Of a stretch of DNA of 15,165 nt, positions 6,930-13,460 are shown one piece after another; position 1 is the first letter of the stretch, and each line of letters opens with the position of its first letter. The position numbers and the translations under genes are program-made. Under the pieces are notes generated by a model. That model was not told the DNA's origin and searched no databases. It saw only the letters and a list, made by a program, of their open reading frames with translations. Origin of the DNA: an uncultured delta proteobacterium (lineage in GTDB: Bacteria > Desulfobacterota > Syntrophorhabdia > Syntrophorhabdales > Syntrophorhabdaceae); assembly GCA_903872255.1 (NCBI GenBank), contig CAIQJW010000075.1, forward strand, positions 1-15,165. Direction: 5' to 3'.

Positions 6930-8140
6930 CATTGTTTGTTCAGAAAGACGAAAATCTCCTGACTGTTTCCGAACTGACGGCGGAACTCAAAAGATTTGTG
7001 AACGGCCGCTTCCGGGATATTAGGGTGGAAGGCGAGGTATCAAATGCCAAACTCTACCCGTCAGGCCACTTTTATTTCACGCTCAAAGATGACGCCGCCA
7101 TGATCCGCGGCGTGGTATTTAGTTATGCAAGCCGGGTACCCGGCAAGGTCGTAAAAGACGGTGAACGCGTCCTGTGCAAGGGCCGGATAGATATTTACGA
7201 GAAACGGGGTGAATATCAGCTCATTGTAACCGACCTTATGAAAAAAGGCGATCAGGGTCTGGTTTACCTGCGTTTTCTGGAACTCAAGGAAAAGCTTTTC
7301 AAGGAGGGCCTGTTTGACGAGGCCGTAAAAAAGCCCCTTCCAACCTTTCCGCGCTGCATAGGCATCGTCACGTCGCCGGCCGGGGCGGCAATACGTGATA
7401 TGCTCCGGATCATCCATGAAAGGTTCGGTAATATCCCTGTCCAGCTTTGTCCCGCGTCAGTACAGGGGGCCGAGGCCGCGTCTGAGATAGCCGGCGCCAT
7501 CCGTTATTTCAACGAGGCAAACGACGTTGATGTCATTATCATCGGCAGGGGAGGGGGATCGTACGAGGACCTCGCTCCATTCAACGAGGAGGTTGTCGCA
7601 CGGGCCATTTTTGATTCGACGATACCCATTGTCTCGGCGGTCGGGCACGAGGTAGATTTTACCATCGCCGACCTTGTGGCGGATGTGCGCGCACCGACGC
7701 CAACGGCCGCGGCTGCGATCGTGTGCCCGGATAAGAACGACATCCTGCGCTACCTCGCGGGAATGCGCGACACACTCTGCCAGGCCATACAGAGAAAGCT
7801 CGACAGGGCAAAATATGACCTTGTCCGCAATGTTATGGAATTCAAGGACAGAAAAGATTTCTTCGATTCGCACAGGATCTACCTCGACGACCTTTCGGCC
7901 AGCCTTCAGCGCAGCCTCGAATTATACATGACAAACAGACGCGTAAAATTCGAATCCCTTTCCCAGCGCATAGGCGACCTCAGCCCGACGGCTATCCTGG
8001 AGCGGGGATACAGCATCACAGCGCGTGCGGATACCGGCGAAGTGATCACCGACGCATCGACCGTAGCAGCGGGAGAAGCGTTGGCAATCACGCTCCGTAA
8101 GGGTACTCTTGATGTGGAGACCGTGAATCGTGAATCGTAA
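6926..8140 (+). CDS. xseA: Exodeoxyribonuclease VII large subunit
   Basis: This is the catalytic subunit of exonuclease VII, which degrades single-stranded DNA from both ends in mismatch repair and damage handling. It has 404 residues. An N-terminal OB-fold (about 10-105, TVSELTAELKR and GEVSNAKLYPSGHFYFTLKD) is followed by the nuclease core: GIVTSPAGAAIRD (D158), IIIGRGGGSYEDLAPFN (R208), SAVGHEVDFTIADLVADVRAPTPTAAA. A long helical, probably coiled-coil segment (about 270-355) should bind the small subunit. The tail has the usual RGYSI and G-Y/T-L strands. The ATG overlaps the thiC stop (ATGA), so it is translated from the thi transcript. The small-subunit gene xseB, often next to xseA, is absent here. 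The last seven residues (ETVNRES) and the stop codon lie inside the heptamer repeat element at 8115-8267. Confidence 0.95.
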   Translation: MTLFVQKDENLLTVSELTAELKRFVNGRFRDIRVEGEVSNAKLYPSGHFYFTLKDDAAMIRGVVFSYASRVPGKVVKDGERVLCKGRIDIYEKRGEYQLIVTDLMKKGDQGLVYLRFLELKEKLFKEGLFDEAVKKPLPTFPRCIGIVTSPAGAAIRDMLRIIHERFGNIPVQLCPASVQGAEAASEIAGAIRYFNEANDVDVIIIGRGGGSYEDLAPFNEEVVARAIFDSTIPIVSAVGHEVDFTIADLVADVRAPTPTAAAAIVCPDKNDILRYLAGMRDTLCQAIQRKLDRAKYDLVRNVMEFKDRKDFFDSHRIYLDDLSASLQRSLELYMTNRRVKFESLSQRIGDLSPTAILERGYSITARADTGEVITDASTVAAGEALAITLRKGTLDVETVNRES

Positions 8141-8267
8141 ATCGTAAATCGTGAATCGTAAAACGTAAACAGTAAGGAGTTTTGTTTGTCTGGTCGTTCA
8201 ACCGACGGGGCCGAGTCGTGATTTGTGTTTGTCTTTTCATCTTACGATTTACGATTTACGGTCTTTA
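8115..8267. repeat. Heptamer-repeat inverted element 1 (xseA / YihY junction)
   Basis: The left arm starts GAGACC and runs through about seven units of GTRAAWC (8123-8170: GTGAATC twice, GTAAATC twice, GTGAATC, GTAAAAC, GTAAAC). The right arm is the inverse, two perfect GATTTAC units and one degenerate unit ending in GGTCTTT (8239-8266). Positions 8115-8140 pair with 8242-8267 over 26 bp, with four G-U wobbles in plus-strand RNA. The spacer of about 70-100 nt holds no gene. The element fills the gap between convergent genes: the left arm encodes the xseA C-terminus and stop, and the right arm overlaps the stop of the YihY gene. It may act as a two-way transcript end. Confidence 0.8.
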
Positions 8268-9512
8268 GTGGCGGAATAACGATTCGTCGGTATCTTTGAG
8301 CCTGTCCGCCATTTCCCTCAGAATAGCAAGGACAATGGGTGCATTTTCGCGGAGGATGATATTGAAATTGTCCTGCGATATCGGGACAAGTTTCGTCTCC
8401 TGCGAGGCGGTGGCGGCGGCCGATCTGTTGGTCCCGAGGAGCATGGACATCTCTCCGAAGTATTCACCGGCAGCCATTGTGCATATATACGTGCCTTCCC
8501 TGTTTATGTCAACGGAACCCTCGATCACGTAGAACATTGTCCCGCCCGCATCGCCTTCCCCGAAAATTGTATCGCCGGCAGAGTGATGTGTTATGAACCT
8601 GTCTAGAAGCCGGTCAGGCATCCGGCCGGGCAATTGCCCGGCGAAGAGATTTTTGAGGACAAGCGCGTCGCGTTTTTCAGTATTGACGGCTACCTCGGCC
8701 CCGAACAGAATGACAAGGAAGCAGTAATATACCCAGACGATCATAACAAAGAGAACTTTCAGGGATCCGAAAGTCTGACCGTACGACGGGTTTGCCTCGA
8801 GTACAAAGGCGAATATTTCACGCATGGCAATGATGAAGACAGCCGAAATGAGCGATGCGCCAAACAGTTTGATAAGTGTGAGCCTGACGGGAAGAAAGAT
8901 CGAATAAAAAAAGGCCATGCATCCGGTCGCAAAGAACACCGATATGAGGATACTTCTCGCTCCGGTTATCTCGATCCCTCGCGAGGACAAATAGCCGGTC
9001 ACGAAACTGAAAACAAGCTCGGCGCCGGTAAGGGCAGTGAAAAGGCAAAGCATGACGAGGGCGCTGCGGACATTGCCAAGCTGTGTTGCAACAAAAGATG
9101 ACGGAGGATCTTTTCTGAAGATCTTGAAAAATGTCGTCCGAAGCGAATCAACGAGAGACATGGCAGCAACGAATACCATGATCATGGCCACGATGCCTAT
9201 AGTGACCGGGTTTCGCGTGACAACCGAAAACTCAAGGTTCATAAATTCCCGGATCCGCGGAAAAAGATGATCGATGAGCCCCTCGATCCCGGTAACGAGT
9301 GCGGCCGCAAAATTGCCGGTCCCTGCCGTAGCGCTTATCACAAAAAAGAGCAGGGGGACAAGGGCAAAAAAACTGTACGTTGCCAGCGCAGCTGACATCT
9401 CAAAATCGTTGTTATTCAGGAATGACCGCAGAGACTCGCGGAGGATGATACCGGCAACGCGCAGCGACCGTGCAATACGCTCAAAAAATGTCCCTTTATG
9501 CGGATGTTTCAT
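8265..9512 (-). CDS. YihY/BrkB-family membrane protein fused to a cyclic-nucleotide-binding domain
   Basis: The protein has 415 residues. Residues about 15-280 form a YihY/BrkB-type polytopic membrane domain with several hydrophobic helices (47-63, 103-123, 150-175, 187-207, 215-237, 252-275). It has the family's early ALATYSFFALVPLLF segment and late SYGQTFGSLKVLFVMIVWVYY and FGAEVAV segments. The old annotation ribonuclease BN for this family is not supported. Residues about 298-410 are a cNMP-binding domain: IFGEGDAGGTMFYVIEG, then a phosphate-binding cassette FGEMSMLLGTNRSAAAT with Glu354 and Arg363 in place. The fold should face the cytoplasm and gate or regulate the membrane part (inference). 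The start overlaps the end of the epimerase gene by 17 nt and has no strong Shine-Dalgarno sequence, suggesting coupled translation. The ligand is unknown. Confidence 0.88.
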   Translation of the reverse strand: MKHPHKGTFFERIARSLRVAGIILRESLRSFLNNNDFEMSAALATYSFFALVPLLFFVISATAGTGNFAAALVTGIEGLIDHLFPRIREFMNLEFSVVTRNPVTIGIVAMIMVFVAAMSLVDSLRTTFFKIFRKDPPSSFVATQLGNVRSALVMLCLFTALTGAELVFSFVTGYLSSRGIEITGARSILISVFFATGCMAFFYSIFLPVRLTLIKLFGASLISAVFIIAMREIFAFVLEANPSYGQTFGSLKVLFVMIVWVYYCFLVILFGAEVAVNTEKRDALVLKNLFAGQLPGRMPDRLLDRFITHHSAGDTIFGEGDAGGTMFYVIEGSVDINREGTYICTMAAGEYFGEMSMLLGTNRSAAATASQETKLVPISQDNFNIILRENAPIVLAILREMADRLKDTDESLFRH

Positions 9513-10614
9513 GTGATGATGAGAGTATACCAGAAGATGGTTCGATGTTCCAAGTACCCTCGTTTATCCTGAAGAGCGGGCCATCGATAGTCATCCGGCC
9601 GTAGCGGTTCTTGTGACGGAGGTAATGTACGGAATCGAGATCGATATGGTCGAAGGCCCCCGTTCCCATTGCCATGTAAAGGCCTGCCGACAACCCCGTC
9701 ATTGTTTCGATCATGCATCCCGCCATGAGCTTCAGATCATTTTTCTTTGCGAGATCGATGATCGCCAGCGATTCCGTGATCCCGCTCTTGGCCACCTTTA
9801 TATTTACGCCGTGCCCGAGGCGTTCGCTGATAACGGCTTCCATATCGTGACGGGAAAAGACCGTTTCATCAAGGATGACAGGCAGAGGCGAATGTTTGGC
9901 CAACTCTCTGAGGCCGCGGTGGTCGTCCTTTTTCAGGGGCTGTTCGAACAGTTCGACCGGGTATTCCTTTCGCTTTACATGATCGCAGAGGGCGAGGCAA
10001 CCTTGCACGGAAAACGCCTGGTTCCCGTCGAGCCTCAAGATGAATTCTTTTCCCGAATGATGCAGTATCGCAGCCACGCGATCTATCAGCCAGGTGTCAT
10101 TCTCTTTATCGCCGTTCACCTTGATCTTGAATATCCTGAACCCGTTCTTGGCTGCCCGGCCGACCCAACGGGCAATAAACGCTTCATCGCGCGTGACGGG
10201 TACCGTAATATCGGTCTCAACGCGATAAGACACCCCGCCAAACCATCTCCACTCGTCTTTTCCGCAGGCCATTAACCATGCGCGCCATAAAGCCGTCTCT
10301 ATTCCCGAAACGGTCATCGGCTGCAAAGGGTATTTCCGGCGTAAATCCATTGCCATATGAGCATATTCCGAAACGCTTCTTCCGATAAGGGCCGATCTTT
10401 CGTTGTCGATCGCCTTGCGTATAGCCTGTGCGCTCTCGTTCGGCATCACAAAACTGGTGGGGCATTCGCCCGATCCCTCTGACCCGTCCTTTAATCGAAC
10501 CCTTACGACAATGCTGTGCATTCGGGTTTTCTGTCCGAGCGAAGTCGCAAACGTAGCCACAAGCGGCCGCAACACATCCCGCAAGTATATGCCTCTTATT
10601 TCATCATCAGCCAT
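9496..10614 (-). CDS. Enolase-superfamily dipeptide epimerase (L-Ala-D/L-Glu epimerase-like)
   Basis: The protein has 372 residues with the muconate-lactonising/epimerase layout: an N-terminal capping domain (about 1-130) and a beta/alpha barrel. The catalytic and metal residues are visible: KxK in FKIKVNG (K163, K165), metal ligands D196 (LDGNQAF), E224 (LFEQPL) and D249 (ILDE), and the second general base K273 (NIKVAK). The D325-x-D327 motif (DLDS) matches the pair that holds the dipeptide ammonium group in Ala-Glu epimerases, favouring a dipeptide epimerase over other superfamily members. In the known pathway it converts L-Ala-D-Glu from murein turnover to L-Ala-L-Glu. Exact dipeptide specificity is not determined. 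Its AAGG ribosome site lies inside the heptamer repeat at 10622-10649. Confidence 0.85.
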   Translation of the reverse strand: MADDEIRGIYLRDVLRPLVATFATSLGQKTRMHSIVVRVRLKDGSEGSGECPTSFVMPNESAQAIRKAIDNERSALIGRSVSEYAHMAMDLRRKYPLQPMTVSGIETALWRAWLMACGKDEWRWFGGVSYRVETDITVPVTRDEAFIARWVGRAAKNGFRIFKIKVNGDKENDTWLIDRVAAILHHSGKEFILRLDGNQAFSVQGCLALCDHVKRKEYPVELFEQPLKKDDHRGLRELAKHSPLPVILDETVFSRHDMEAVISERLGHGVNIKVAKSGITESLAIIDLAKKNDLKLMAGCMIETMTGLSAGLYMAMGTGAFDHIDLDSVHYLRHKNRYGRMTIDGPLFRINEGTWNIEPSSGILSSSHETSA

Positions 10615-10621
10615 GGTTTAA

Positions 10622-10649
10622 GCCTTACGATTCACGTCTTACGGTCTTC
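10622..10649. repeat. Heptamer-repeat solo end (element 2)
   Basis: Read on the minus strand this is AAGACC followed by GTAAGAC, GTGAATC and GTAAGGC. It matches the right ends of the two paired elements in sequence and orientation, but I find no inverted partner nearby. It makes up almost the whole gap between the cyclophilin-like gene and the epimerase gene. Its AAGACC end abuts the stop of the first, and its last unit supplies the AAGG ribosome-binding site of the second. Confidence 0.7.
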
Positions 10650-11016
10650 AAATCGCTTCGATCCTGATCGTCGAAGCGCCTTTTGCCTGTCGCAGGATGG
10701 TTGCGTCGCCCGTTGTCCTGCCAATCAGGTTGACATCGCTTGCCGGTACAGGGTCGGGGCCGCCCGAAAGCGGTGTGGGGCCGAAGAAGATCGCAATCGC
10801 ATTACCGGGAGGCCAGTACCCGATATCCCCGGCCCTGACATTGCGTGTCGCTGTTTCATCGAGAGAGGCCTTTACATCAACCGAAAAGTAGAATTCATCC
10901 CCCCATTCATTCGGCGACGCATTTATCGGCAAAAGTTTTGCTATGGCCTGCGCACACGCCGTGCCGAAAAGCTCAGCCTCAACCGTGACCCGTCCCACGA
11001 TGATCCGTATTTTCAT
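10648..11016 (-). CDS. Cyclophilin-like fold protein (TM1367-like family)
   Basis: This is a small 122-residue soluble protein. It resembles the cyclophilin-like family represented by Thermotoga TM1367: MKIRIIVGRVTVEAELF at the start, a middle with DEFYFSVDV, and the signature GDIGYWPPGNAIAIFFGPTP (about 65-84). Such proteins have a cyclophilin-type barrel but lack the canonical prolyl isomerase active site; their role is unknown. The ATG at 11016 has GGAGG about 5 nt upstream. The open frame extends further to 11145, but that part is read-through of intergenic and repeat sequence. It lies between nitroreductase and epimerase genes on the same strand, each gap holding a heptamer element. Confidence 0.8.
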   Translation of the reverse strand: MKIRIIVGRVTVEAELFGTACAQAIAKLLPINASPNEWGDEFYFSVDVKASLDETATRNVRAGDIGYWPPGNAIAIFFGPTPLSGGPDPVPASDVNLIGRTTGDATILRQAKGASTIRIEAI

Positions 11017-11071
11017 ACTTCCTCCGTTGATGTAATGTATCGCTCGTAAGGGGGGATTGTCAAAAACATTG

Positions 11072-11201
11072 AAAAGATCGTAAAACGTAAAACGTGAAGT
11101 GAAAAAGACTTTTCCTGATGAGAACTGGAACGTATCCAATGCCACTTGCTTTGCTTTTATGGATTTTAATTGTCTTTACGTTTTACGTTTTACGGTCTTT
11201 T
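11072..11201. repeat. Heptamer-repeat inverted element 3
   Basis: Arms 11072-11099 and 11174-11201 pair over 28 positions with only two non-Watson-Crick pairs, both G-U in plus-strand RNA. The left arm reads AAAGATC, GTAAAAC, GTAAAAC, GTGAAG; the right arm is its inverse ending in GGTCTTTT. The loop or spacer of 74 nt has no gene and no visible similarity to the spacer of element 1. The right end overlaps the TAA of the nitroreductase gene. It separates that gene from the cyclophilin-like gene. Confidence 0.8.
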
Positions 11202-11772
11202 AAGGTTCGAATATCAATTCCGACAGCGGCCGTTTCGGGACGTGATGAACCTGTTTGTCGTCGCGCCAGTATTTGATACTGTCATCCTTCGCCTCTTCGA
11301 GGACGATCTCTTCTTTCGGCTTCCCGAGCGCGATGACGAGAAGTACGTCGTAGCGCGTAGGTATCTTCAAAAGTGCGCCGATGCGGTTCTTGTCGATATT
11401 CCCGATCATACAGCTCCCGAAACCCATTTCGGTTGCGCCGAGCACCATGCTTTGGGCGGCGGTCCCGCATTCGCAGTCAAAATCCCTCGTCAATGCCGTG
11501 TCGCCCAGGATGATTATGTACCCGGCGGGCCTCTCCCCCTCCACGGGGCCGGGCCAGTCCGTGAGATAACCTGCCCAGCCGAGGCAGGAGAAGATCCCGG
11601 AGTTCTTGCCGGGGTTATGGGAAATGATGTATTTGAGCGGTTGAAGGTTCCCTACGGAAGGGGCCAGCCGGGCGAGATCGATGAGTTCCTTAAGCTGATC
11701 GAGGCTTATCGGCTCTTTCTCGTAAAACCGCCTGCAGCTTCGGGTCTTTGTCACGAGTTCCAATAATGTCAT
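11200..11772 (-). CDS. Nitroreductase-family FMN oxidoreductase (paralog 2 of tandem pair)
   Basis: The protein has 190 residues and typical nitroreductase-fold marks: an N-terminal RSCRRF motif (11-16) for FMN phosphate binding, LARLAPSVGNLQPLKY (33-48), a central AAQSMVLGATEMGFGSCMIG segment and a C-terminal LLVIALGKPKEE strand. These enzymes use NAD(P)H and FMN to reduce nitro compounds, quinones or other substrates; the real substrate cannot be told. It follows its paralog by 13 nt, with AAGGA about 6 nt before the ATG. Compared with the paralog it has a C-E-C pair (about 98-100) and a further Cys near 116. The C-terminal segment YWRD..K/QVHHVPKR is nearly identical in the two. The stop codon lies in the heptamer element. 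Confidence 0.88.
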   Translation of the reverse strand: MTLLELVTKTRSCRRFYEKEPISLDQLKELIDLARLAPSVGNLQPLKYIISHNPGKNSGIFSCLGWAGYLTDWPGPVEGERPAGYIIILGDTALTRDFDCECGTAAQSMVLGATEMGFGSCMIGNIDKNRIGALLKIPTRYDVLLVIALGKPKEEIVLEEAKDDSIKYWRDDKQVHHVPKRPLSELIFEP

Positions 11773-11785
11773 AACGGTCCTTACC

Positions 11786-12358
11786 TTATAGATCGAGAAT
11801 GATCTCGTTCAGGCTGCGCTTGGGGACATGGTGGACCTTGTTGATGTCCCGCCAGTATGTTACCTTGCCGTCAACCGCATCGGTTATCACGAGGCGCTCG
11901 CGGGGCAGGCCGAGAGCGATCACCAGCAATATTTCAAGATGTTCGGGTATCCTGAGAAATCCGGATAGCGCCTGTCTGTCAATGTCAGTCAGAATGTAAC
12001 CGCCGAAACCCATTTCGACCGCGCCGAAGAGTATGCTCTGCGCGGCAATCCCGTGGTTGCACCAAAATTGTTTCGTGATCGACGTGTCGCCGAAGACAAC
12101 GATATACGCCGCCGGGCGCCTCCCCTGGCCGGGCGCAGGAAAATTTTTTATGAAGCTCTCCCAGCGAAGGCAGGAGAAAATAGCCCCGTTGCGTACGGGA
12201 TCGTGTGACAGCATGAATTTGAGGGGCTGAAGATTGCCTGCCGATGCCGACAGCCGCGCAAGTTCGACGAGGCTTTTGAGCTTCTCGGGCGATATCGGGT
12301 CGTTTTCCTGAAATCGCCGGTAACTGCGGTTCTTGGTTGCAAGCTCTTTCACGTCCAT
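11786..12358 (-). CDS. Nitroreductase-family FMN oxidoreductase (paralog 1 of tandem pair)
   Basis: This protein has exactly the length of its downstream neighbour (190 residues) and is clearly its paralog: RSYRRF at 11-16, LARLSASAGNLQPLKF, IAAQSILFGAVEMGFGGYI, LLVIALGLPRERL, and a closing YWRDINKVHHVPKRSLNE. It therefore arose by tandem duplication and has since diverged; the C-E-C of the other copy is W-C-N-H here. The shared HHVPKR tail is typical of a nitroreductase subgroup in anaerobes (general impression, not checked). No Shine-Dalgarno sequence precedes the ATG at 12358, and a possible sigma-70 promoter ends only a few bases before it, so a leaderless mRNA or a different start is possible. 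Confidence 0.88.
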   Translation of the reverse strand: MDVKELATKNRSYRRFQENDPISPEKLKSLVELARLSASAGNLQPLKFMLSHDPVRNGAIFSCLRWESFIKNFPAPGQGRRPAAYIVVFGDTSITKQFWCNHGIAAQSILFGAVEMGFGGYILTDIDRQALSGFLRIPEHLEILLVIALGLPRERLVITDAVDGKVTYWRDINKVHHVPKRSLNEIILDL

Positions 12359-12364
12359 ATAACA

Positions 12365-12392
12365 ACTATATCATAGTGTATTGATGATGCAA
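12365..12392 (-). promoter_or_regulatory. Possible sigma-70-type promoter before the nitroreductase pair
   Basis: On the minus strand TTGCAT and TATAGT are separated by 16 nt. Transcription would start at about the ATG of the first nitroreductase, giving a leaderless message. The spacing is 1 nt short of optimal. The short 46-nt gap after the GalT-like gene also allows simple read-through. Confidence 0.3.
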
Positions 12393-12404
12393 GGAAAAAG
12401 CTGT

Positions 12405-13433
12405 CTACTTAAAATACGGCCGGATGTCCTCGCATAGGTCTTCGGGCAGCACTATGCAGATGGGCTCCGAAAGCACTGCCTGAAAGAAGTTGAGGTCGGG
12501 GGCAAAATCGCGCGTGTTGAGAAACGTCCTCGGCACGATCCTGAAGAAGGAGTTGAAATGTCCCTGGCCCTCAGGGCCGAACGAAAGCGATGCGTTGAAA
12601 CTGAAGATGCCTTCGGCTTCATAGAACCGGAAGACCCTGCCGAGTCCCGACACCAGGTCGTGAACATGCCCCTCCTTAAAGTCCCGGACTGAGAAGACAT
12701 CGGGGAAGATGCACATGACCTCTCCCAGGAGGCCCATCGACACGAACGGTGCGATCCAGTGGGTCTGCCCGACCTTTCCTATGTAGCGCGTATTGCCCGA
12801 TATTTCCGTTTCGATCAGGGCATGCCAGTAGTTTTTCCTCGAGGCGTTGAAAAAACGCTCCGATCCCGACAGTTCATCCATGAACTGATTCCCGGGAAAT
12901 CGGGTTGCGAAATATTGCTGATGAGGATGAACGAGACCTCCGCCTGACGGCGGCATATAGTTCCACGTCATGAGATGGTACGGCAAAGCCGGGTCGAGTG
13001 AATGTATCCTCTGCAGGAAATCGAGCCCCAACAAAAATGAGTCCGTGAGACGATCGTTCGAAAACCGGGAGAGCCCGACGACGTGATCATCCGTCATGAT
13101 GACAACCCCGCTGTGGATATCGTAGGGAAAAAGGTTCGGGATGAGGCATGCCTCGCCGCGCGTCCGGCGGCCTTCGGGAATGATATCCGGCATGAATTTC
13201 GGCGTTGCCTTGTCGCGCTTGTCGCCGCAGAAAGGACAGAAACCTTTCACCTCGGGCCTTTCGTACCCGGGAAGATCGAGCCTTTGCGCTTTCAGCGCTC
13301 CAAAGTGAGAAAAATGGCAGGTCCTGCCCGTCAGGGGATCGAATCTTACCTGGAAATTTACCGTAGACTGTGAAAAGCCTTGCCTGGGGTCGAGAAAATT
13401 GCTCGCCGATTCGATGGCCTTGAATTCGATCAT
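12405..13433 (-). CDS. GalT-like (HIT superfamily) hexose-1-phosphate nucleotidyltransferase
   Basis: The protein has 342 residues with the two-half layout of galactose-1-phosphate uridylyltransferases. A zinc site is suggested by CPFCGD (Cys66, Cys69), H117 (TDDHVV) and H169. The active site reads HPHQQ (169-173), so His171 is the likely nucleophile that is nucleotidylated. PNLFPYDIHSGVVIM is also GalT-like. Family members swap UMP or AMP between sugar nucleotides and sugar phosphates. Lying 27 nt downstream of a glgC gene, it could use ADP-glucose (adenylyltransferase or phosphorylase) rather than UDP-galactose; this is inference from context. The ATG at 13433 has AGGAG about 7 nt upstream and is preferred to the GTG at 13460, which lies directly against the upstream stop. 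Confidence 0.8.
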   Translation of the reverse strand: MIEFKAIESASNFLDPRQGFSQSTVNFQVRFDPLTGRTCHFSHFGALKAQRLDLPGYERPEVKGFCPFCGDKRDKATPKFMPDIIPEGRRTRGEACLIPNLFPYDIHSGVVIMTDDHVVGLSRFSNDRLTDSFLLGLDFLQRIHSLDPALPYHLMTWNYMPPSGGGLVHPHQQYFATRFPGNQFMDELSGSERFFNASRKNYWHALIETEISGNTRYIGKVGQTHWIAPFVSMGLLGEVMCIFPDVFSVRDFKEGHVHDLVSGLGRVFRFYEAEGIFSFNASLSFGPEGQGHFNSFFRIVPRTFLNTRDFAPDLNFFQAVLSEPICIVLPEDLCEDIRPYFK

Positions 13434-13460
13434 TGCGCCTCTCCTTTTACCTATTGTCAC

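Noticed and set aside
8115..8267. CRISPR array
   Set aside because: The units are 7 bp with no spacers between them, and the second arm is inverted; no cas genes are nearby.
8265..9512. Ribonuclease BN annotation for the YihY protein
   Set aside because: That name comes from an old misassignment; the sequence is a polytopic membrane protein with no nuclease motif.
11017..11145. N-terminal extension of the cyclophilin-like protein
   Set aside because: It reads through the heptamer element and intergenic DNA; GGAGG is placed correctly for the ATG at 11016.
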